This document shows, piece after piece, positions 15,131 through 19,248 of a stretch of DNA of 19,248 bases. Within the stretch, counting starts at the first letter, position 1. Each line of letters begins with the position of its first letter. Origin of the DNA: Clostridia bacterium (lineage in GTDB: Bacteria > Bacillota > Clostridia > Oscillospirales > UBA644); assembly GCA_014872655.1 (NCBI GenBank), contig WHHJ01000036.1, positions 1-19,248 on the forward strand, in the 5' to 3' direction. Under the pieces are notes generated by a model that worked only from the letters and a program-made list of their open reading frames with translations, ran no database searches and had not been told where the DNA came from. A program made the position numbers and the translations under genes.

Positions 15131-16681
15131 CTACAATTCTGCGCCTACACGAAGCTCTACGTACTCGACCTCGAACTTCTGCGCACCGGTTGAACCGATC
15201 TCCACCACATTGGCCAAATCAACAATGGCAGGATCTTCGATCCGGAAACAATAACCTTTCATCTTACTGTACGGAGAAATGTCGCAGGTCCCGCAACAAT
15301 GCACCCGAACAGAATTTAAATAACAGTCAAAACTGTCAAAAGCAATCTCTTCTTCCGACTGGCATAACTGTGCACCTAAAATCAGATAAACATTCGTGTT
15401 TTCAGGAACGAATCCACAGCGGACACGCACCTGTGTATAAGTAACCGGAAATTCACACGTACAAGGCAGATGCGATAATTTCCAACATTCCCACTGCGGT
15501 TCGATATCATGAAACGTTACAATATGCCGACGAGGGCTGTTGACCGCCGTTTCTAATTGTCCGCCATTGCGCAGCAGCATCTGATAATTTTCTTCCTGAT
15601 AAATGGGATAGTTTAACTGCTTGGTATAATCGACAGCATTGGGACGCATATAATTAAATAAATAGGTAAAATCAGCTCCGGCCGACAAGTTTTGCGCACA
15701 GGAACCCAGCGCAGTTTCATGCGTATTTAAATAATAAAACTCTCCGTGCGGATGACACCGCAAAATTAAATCCAGTGCGGCGCCTACCTGTACGCCATAA
15801 GGTTCCATCATTTTTTTCCATACTTCAACAGGCAAATCATTATCTACTGTCTCCCAGCGCGGACCTACCACCAAAACATCAATCAAATGTTCTTTGGCCC
15901 AGGTAAACACGTCAAACCCCGAATAATATACCTGATGCGGAATGGCAAATAATTTTACCCCAACAAAAATTTTATGGCCGCGAACTTGTTCCCAATGCGC
16001 TACCGCATTGCGAATGGTACGCATATACTCATTCATAATCTCGATCCCGGCATACTCCTGCCCCGGAGCAAAACAAAACATCTCCCGCATGAAATCCAAT
16101 TCGATACCGTCTACATCATAACGCTCCAACGATTCGTTGATATAAGCCAACATATCATCACGCACGGCTTGAATAGAGTAATCAAAACAACGGGCAAAAT
16201 ATCCATCGGCAATATGATGACGTACCCGCCGATATTCCGGATGATCATAAAAGAAATTGGACTGCATAAAACTGGTTTCGGAAGCAGAGTCATGACAATC
16301 GTTCATGCGAAACGACAGCCACGGCCGAACTCCGATTTCACGAAAATATCGAATCCATATCGCAAACAAGTCTAATCCATCTCGAATAAAAATATTATAA
16401 TACTCATTATTTTCGCCGTAATCAACTTGTTTTCCGTTTTCCATCCGAATGCCGCGCTTGTAGGCATAACTATCCCGTGTGCGCGACGGATACACCGAAC
16501 ACATAAAATTGACATTGATTAAATAATCCGTCAACTGCGTCCCCTGATACTGATAAACAAATTCCTTCTCCATTTGCTCGGTAATCTTAAAATCCGCGCC
16601 CCGATAGGCACGCGCCTCTGCCAATTCTCCGATATGATGATTGGGATCTTCATTGAACATGATTTTGATTTTTTCTGTCAT
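15131..16681 (-). CDS. Unrecognised TIM-barrel-like putative glycoside hydrolase
   Basis: This is a 516-aa protein whose family I cannot name. The first ~380 residues look like a (beta/alpha)8 barrel of glycosidase type. FREIGVRPWLSFRMNDCHDS (113-132) and RYDVDGIELDFMRE (187-200) resemble strand ends of GH10-like or related hypothetical glycosidases, with Asp191, Glu194, Asp196 and Glu200 as candidate acids. GVKLFAIP (241-248) and LVVGPRWETVDND (270-282) look like later strands. Residues about 385-516 resemble a small beta-sandwich and contain several Cys (440, 453, 462, 463, 466, 478). No signal peptide or membrane helix is seen, so it is cytoplasmic. The ATG at 16681 has GGAGG at 7 nt; an upstream in-frame ATG (16711) lacks a site. 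It lies 45 nt behind the anti-sigma gene and ends at a clear terminator. An activity on sugars is an inference from fold. Confidence 0.6.
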   Translation of the reverse strand: MTEKIKIMFNEDPNHHIGELAEARAYRGADFKITEQMEKEFVYQYQGTQLTDYLINVNFMCSVYPSRTRDSYAYKRGIRMENGKQVDYGENNEYYNIFIRDGLDLFAIWIRYFREIGVRPWLSFRMNDCHDSASETSFMQSNFFYDHPEYRRVRHHIADGYFARCFDYSIQAVRDDMLAYINESLERYDVDGIELDFMREMFCFAPGQEYAGIEIMNEYMRTIRNAVAHWEQVRGHKIFVGVKLFAIPHQVYYSGFDVFTWAKEHLIDVLVVGPRWETVDNDLPVEVWKKMMEPYGVQVGAALDLILRCHPHGEFYYLNTHETALGSCAQNLSAGADFTYLFNYMRPNAVDYTKQLNYPIYQEENYQMLLRNGGQLETAVNSPRRHIVTFHDIEPQWECWKLSHLPCTCEFPVTYTQVRVRCGFVPENTNVYLILGAQLCQSEEEIAFDSFDCYLNSVRVHCCGTCDISPYSKMKGYCFRIEDPAIVDLANVVEIGSTGAQKFEVEYVELRVGAEL

Positions 16682-16694
16682 AAAAATTCCTCCG

Positions 16695-16718
16695 GCCTCG
16701 CCGTAACCCAACGGCGGC
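16695..16718 (-). repeat. GC-rich hairpin between the anti-sigma and barrel genes
   Basis: CGCCGT (16699-16704) and ACGGCG (16711-16716) pair with a 6-nt loop; GCC/GGC outside (16695-16697, 16716-16718) can extend an alternative stem. It lies in the 45-nt gap just before the GGAGG site of the barrel gene. The following T-run is short and distant, so it is more likely an mRNA processing or translation-tuning stem than a terminator. Confidence 0.45.
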
Positions 16719-16726
16719 TGTTTTGT

Positions 16727-17524
16727 CTACTGTTCAGATGCGTCTGTCAACACAACGCAAACTAATGCTTGAGAAGAAGTCTCGCTGCCTGCCAGGGTAT
16801 ATATTTTTTCCATATCCGTCTGCAGCAGCCATTCCAACTCGCTTTGCGGCAAAGAAGTCTTATAAAAATAGATCGTCCCGGTATTGTACCCCGGAATATA
16901 GGAACATGATACGTTGCCGTTGATCGAATCCAAAGTACGCAGTTGCGCAAAGGTAATGTACCGATAAGACTCTGAAGCAAACGCATAGGACTTTGCATTC
17001 ATAACCTCCAAAACCTGCGCCCCGGTATAAGACGATGACGCTGCCAATTCCGGATCTATCACATGCAAAAACCGATCATATACAAAAGTATCAGCCTCTT
17101 GTCCTGCTGTAAAAACGATCCCTTCCTCCGTATCTTGAGCGACGGACAACAATTTTTCATCGCCGGCTGTATTTAATACGGGATCTTCACGGATCGAAAG
17201 AAATCCGATACTGACCGCTGCAAGAATGACCAAACAAGCGGAAACGCCGAAAACCGGTTTTTTCCACTCCCACTTTTTCCGTTCCGGTTTTTGACGCGCG
17301 CGCACAGAACGCAGTCTCCCCATGACGGCCTGTGTAAAATCATCACCCAAAACAACAGTTTCATCGCGCAGTAATTGCCGGATATGCAAGGAAATCTCGT
17401 ATTTACTTTTACAGGTCGGACATTGATCCAGATGTTGAAAAAACATATCCCGGACCTGGTCGGACGCCCGATCATCCATCACATCGTCCGTATAAGCAAG
17501 AATCTCTTTACAATTCTTTCCCAT
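16727..17524 (-). CDS. Zinc-finger anti-sigma factor (RsiW type)
   Basis: This is a 265-aa membrane anti-sigma factor. The cytoplasmic part has the zinc anti-sigma motif His31-x3-Cys35-x2-Cys38, with Cys5 upstream as a possible fourth ligand. One membrane helix covers about residues 90-111 (VFGVSACLVILAAVSIGFL). An outside domain of about 150 residues, which I do not recognise, is the likely sensor. Such proteins hold an ECF sigma factor until an envelope signal triggers proteolysis. It follows the sigma gene by 48 nt with an AAAGGA site, so the two form a sigma/anti-sigma pair. The signal cannot be read from the sequence. Confidence 0.88.
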   Translation of the reverse strand: MGKNCKEILAYTDDVMDDRASDQVRDMFFQHLDQCPTCKSKYEISLHIRQLLRDETVVLGDDFTQAVMGRLRSVRARQKPERKKWEWKKPVFGVSACLVILAAVSIGFLSIREDPVLNTAGDEKLLSVAQDTEEGIVFTAGQEADTFVYDRFLHVIDPELAASSSYTGAQVLEVMNAKSYAFASESYRYITFAQLRTLDSINGNVSCSYIPGYNTGTIYFYKTSLPQSELEWLLQTDMEKIYTLAGSETSSQALVCVVLTDASEQ

Positions 17525-17572
17525 CTATAAAATCCTTTCACCTTTTAACACTCTCATTTTTTTAGACGATTT

Positions 17573-18145
17573 TTATGTGGGATTGTTCCACATCTTAATC
17601 AGAATGTTTTTGACTCCCGATCGTCCTCTGCTGAGCCGAGATTTTAAAGTTCCGCTTTTTAATCCCGTCATGACGGTTATCTGCTCATAGCTAAATCCAT
17701 AAACATCCCTCAGCATGACAACCTGGCGCTGCTCATCCGGCAACATCGCCAAGGCGTCGGAAATATCCTTTCGGATCTGTTCCTCAGAAAACCGTTCTTC
17801 CGGAGATCCGTCCTTAGCAGATTTTAAATACAGCGTCTCCAAATCCTCGTCGGTGTCCATACTGCGAACAACCGGACGTCGGCGCTGTTTTTTATGATGA
17901 TCCAACGCTGTATTATAAGCAATGCGGTATACCCACGTGGATAACGCCGAATTGCCGCGAAAAGAAGAAATCGAAAGATATATTTTAATAAAGACTTCCT
18001 GAGCCAAATCTTGTGCATCTTGCTCATTGCCGACAACGGAAAAAACAATACGATATACATTTTCTTGATGTTCACGTATAAACTGTTCAAAGGCCGCCTC
18101 ATCCCGGCTTTTCAACAATCCCAGCCCATCATTTTTCAAAGACAT
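17573..18145 (-). CDS. ECF-type RNA polymerase sigma factor (SigW/RpoE-like)
   Basis: This is a 190-aa ECF sigma factor with only regions 2 and 4. Region 2 includes DAQDLAQEVFIKIY and STWVYRIAYNTALDHHKK. Region 4 includes LPDEQRQVVMLRDVYGFSYEQI, a helix-turn-helix (MTGLKSGTLKSRLSRGR) and the C-terminus. The frame extends upstream to 18187, but the ATG at 18145 has a GGAGGG site and fits the family N-terminus. It starts 22 nt after dusB and is followed by its anti-sigma factor. It should direct a small envelope-stress or cue regulon. No ECF-type promoter (AAC near -35 with CGTA near -10) was spotted in front of the unit, so self-activation is not apparent. Confidence 0.93.
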   Translation of the reverse strand: MSLKNDGLGLLKSRDEAAFEQFIREHQENVYRIVFSVVGNEQDAQDLAQEVFIKIYLSISSFRGNSALSTWVYRIAYNTALDHHKKQRRRPVVRSMDTDEDLETLYLKSAKDGSPEERFSEEQIRKDISDALAMLPDEQRQVVMLRDVYGFSYEQITVMTGLKSGTLKSRLSRGRSGVKNILIKMWNNPT

Positions 18146-18167
18146 TTCCCTCCTTTTCCATTTCCTT

Positions 18168-19109
18168 TTACACCTGCAAAAAGGCATCTAAGATATCACA
18201 AACTTCTTGTAAAGTTACGGCGCTGAAAATCTGATTCTTATAATAAGCCGCACCGTTCATGCCCTTTAAATAATAGGCCAAATGCTTTCGAGCCTGCGCA
18301 ATAGCCACGGACTCGGGTTTATGCGCACACATGGCGCGGACATGTTCTTTAGCCGTACGGATCCGTTCCTCTTTTTCATAATTCTGATAGGTCCCGGTTT
18401 GCTGATACGATTTGATTTGCGCAAACAAAAAGGGATTTCCTAAAGCACCCCGTCCAATCATCACACCGTCGCAGCCGGTCTGTTCCACCATTCGTACCGC
18501 ATCTTCCGGACACGTTACATCTCCGTTTCCCCACACAAAAAGATTTACAGCCTGCTTCACCTGACGAATATACGACCAATCAGCTTGTCCGGAATACATC
18601 TGCTGACGCGTGCGCGCATGCAGTGTAATCGCTTTCGCACCGGCCCGTTCGCACATTTGTGCAAATGAAACCGCATTGATGTGCGCTTCATCATAGCCCA
18701 GCCGAAATTTTACACTGACAGGAATGGACACAGCGTCAACAACTGCCCGAATGACCGCCTCAGCCCTGGCAGGATCCGTCATCAATGCGCTGCCGTCACC
18801 GCTCCCGACAATTTTAGGTACCGGACAACCCATATTGATATCAATCCAATCCGGACCACGTTCCGCGGTCTTCTTTGCCGCATAAGCCATCGTCTGCGGG
18901 TCGGAGCCAAATAACTGCACGGCCAAAGGACGTTCGCCGTCATCAAAATCCATTAGACTGTCTGTTTTTTTATCCCGATAAAAAAGCCCTTTTGAGCTAA
19001 TCATTTCTGTTGTAACAAAATCTGCGCCAAACGACTTGCACAATTGACGAAAAGGCTTGTCTGTAAATCCCGCCAACGGCGCCAGTGCAACAGGAAAATT
19101 TTGATTCAT
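18168..19109 (-). CDS. dusB: tRNA-dihydrouridine synthase, DusB type
   Basis: This is a 313-aa FMN-dependent enzyme that reduces uridines to dihydrouridine in the D-loop of tRNA. The N-terminus has LAPLAGFTDKPFRQLC. Cys95 in INMGCPVPKIVGSGDGSALM is the catalytic acid. VKFRLGY and ITLHARTRQQMYSG follow, then VWGNGDV and GVMIGRGALGNPFLF of the flavin-binding barrel, and a C-terminal helical tRNA-binding domain. The PVPKIVGSGDGSALM form suits the DusB group. The ATG has only a weak GAGTAAG site. It heads the unit with the ECF sigma pair, 22 nt before the sigma gene; this could be simple co-transcription. Confidence 0.95.
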   Translation of the reverse strand: MNQNFPVALAPLAGFTDKPFRQLCKSFGADFVTTEMISSKGLFYRDKKTDSLMDFDDGERPLAVQLFGSDPQTMAYAAKKTAERGPDWIDINMGCPVPKIVGSGDGSALMTDPARAEAVIRAVVDAVSIPVSVKFRLGYDEAHINAVSFAQMCERAGAKAITLHARTRQQMYSGQADWSYIRQVKQAVNLFVWGNGDVTCPEDAVRMVEQTGCDGVMIGRGALGNPFLFAQIKSYQQTGTYQNYEKEERIRTAKEHVRAMCAHKPESVAIAQARKHLAYYLKGMNGAAYYKNQIFSAVTLQEVCDILDAFLQV

Positions 19110-19152
19110 ATTTCTTACTCATATTCTATTATAAAATATACATAACAGTATC

Positions 19153-19181
19153 ATTATAACTTGACAATAGGGCTTTGTCAA
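19153..19181 (-). promoter_or_regulatory. Sigma-A promoter of the dusB-sigma unit
   Basis: Minus-strand TTGACA (19176-19181), a 17-nt spacer and TATAAT (19153-19158) match consensus fully. It is the only clear promoter seen for dusB, the sigma and anti-sigma genes and the barrel gene. Confidence 0.92.
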
Positions 19182-19182
19182 G
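19160..19182. repeat. Inverted repeat overlapping the dusB promoter
   Basis: CTTGACAA (19160-19167) and TTGTCAAG (19175-19182) form a perfect 8-bp dyad with a 7-nt spacer. It covers the -35 box and spacer of the promoter, a possible operator. Part of the symmetry comes from the TTGACA box itself. Confidence 0.5.
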
Positions 19183-19248
19183 GGATTGTCCGATTTTGTT
19201 AATCCTTTTTTAAAAAGATACCTTATCATTAATAAAAAAGATTCCGAT

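Noticed and set aside
17575..17593. ATGTGG/CCACAT stem at the end of the sigma gene as a terminator
   Set aside because: On the minus strand it is followed by an A-rich stretch rather than T, so it would not terminate transcription.
18631..18639. GCTTTCGCA, another half-match, inside dusB
   Set aside because: No symmetric partner and far from any promoter; most likely chance.

Overview
The window looks like chromosome of a spore-forming, low-to-mid GC Firmicute of class Clostridia, probably a gut-type carbohydrate degrader. The evidence is a SPOCS/LysM protein of the SipL type (a clostridial spore-coat morphogenesis family), an rpsO-pnp block, strong AGGAGG-type ribosome binding sites, textbook sigma-A promoters with 17-nt spacers, and several cytoplasmic glycoside hydrolases. 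No mobile element, CRISPR array, rRNA or tRNA gene was seen.

Layout. At the left edge, a promoter (3-31, minus) fires out of the window and an intrinsic terminator (87-110) closes a leftward GH78 alpha-L-rhamnosidase-like gene (116-1804). A rightward block follows: SPOCS/LysM protein (1968-3467), rpsO (3615-3878) with a structured leader, a terminator-like hairpin, pnp (4071-6197), and a two-gene unit with its own promoter encoding a HAD-family hydrolase and a FlK-like hotdog thioesterase (6342-7413). About 350 bp without a convincing gene (7414-7767) separates this from a long leftward block.

Read in its transcription direction (right to left), the leftward block holds three units. (1) dusB, an ECF sigma factor, its zinc-finger anti-sigma factor and an unrecognised TIM-barrel-like protein (19109 down to 15131) have short gaps, no clear internal promoter, and one strong promoter in front of dusB. 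(2) A LacI-family regulator, a GH36 alpha-galactosidase and a DMT/EamA membrane carrier (14969 down to 10989) form an operon. Its promoter is followed directly by a perfect 30-bp palindromic operator, and it ends in a strong terminator. (3) A GH2 beta-galactosidase (10731 down to 7768) has its own promoter and a long leader, and most likely starts at TTG.

How it fits together. Four enzymes or candidate enzymes (GH78, GH2, GH36 and the unknown barrel) lack signal peptides, so they should act in the cytoplasm on imported oligosaccharides or glycosides. No ABC, PTS or MFS sugar importer is visible; the only carrier is the DMT protein, translationally coupled to the alpha-galactosidase. The two points most worth a second look are this self-contained LacI/GH36/DMT cassette and the unknown barrel protein behind an ECF sigma/anti-sigma pair. 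At the RNA level, the rpsO leader has a hairpin whose stem could alternatively pair with the ribosome binding site.
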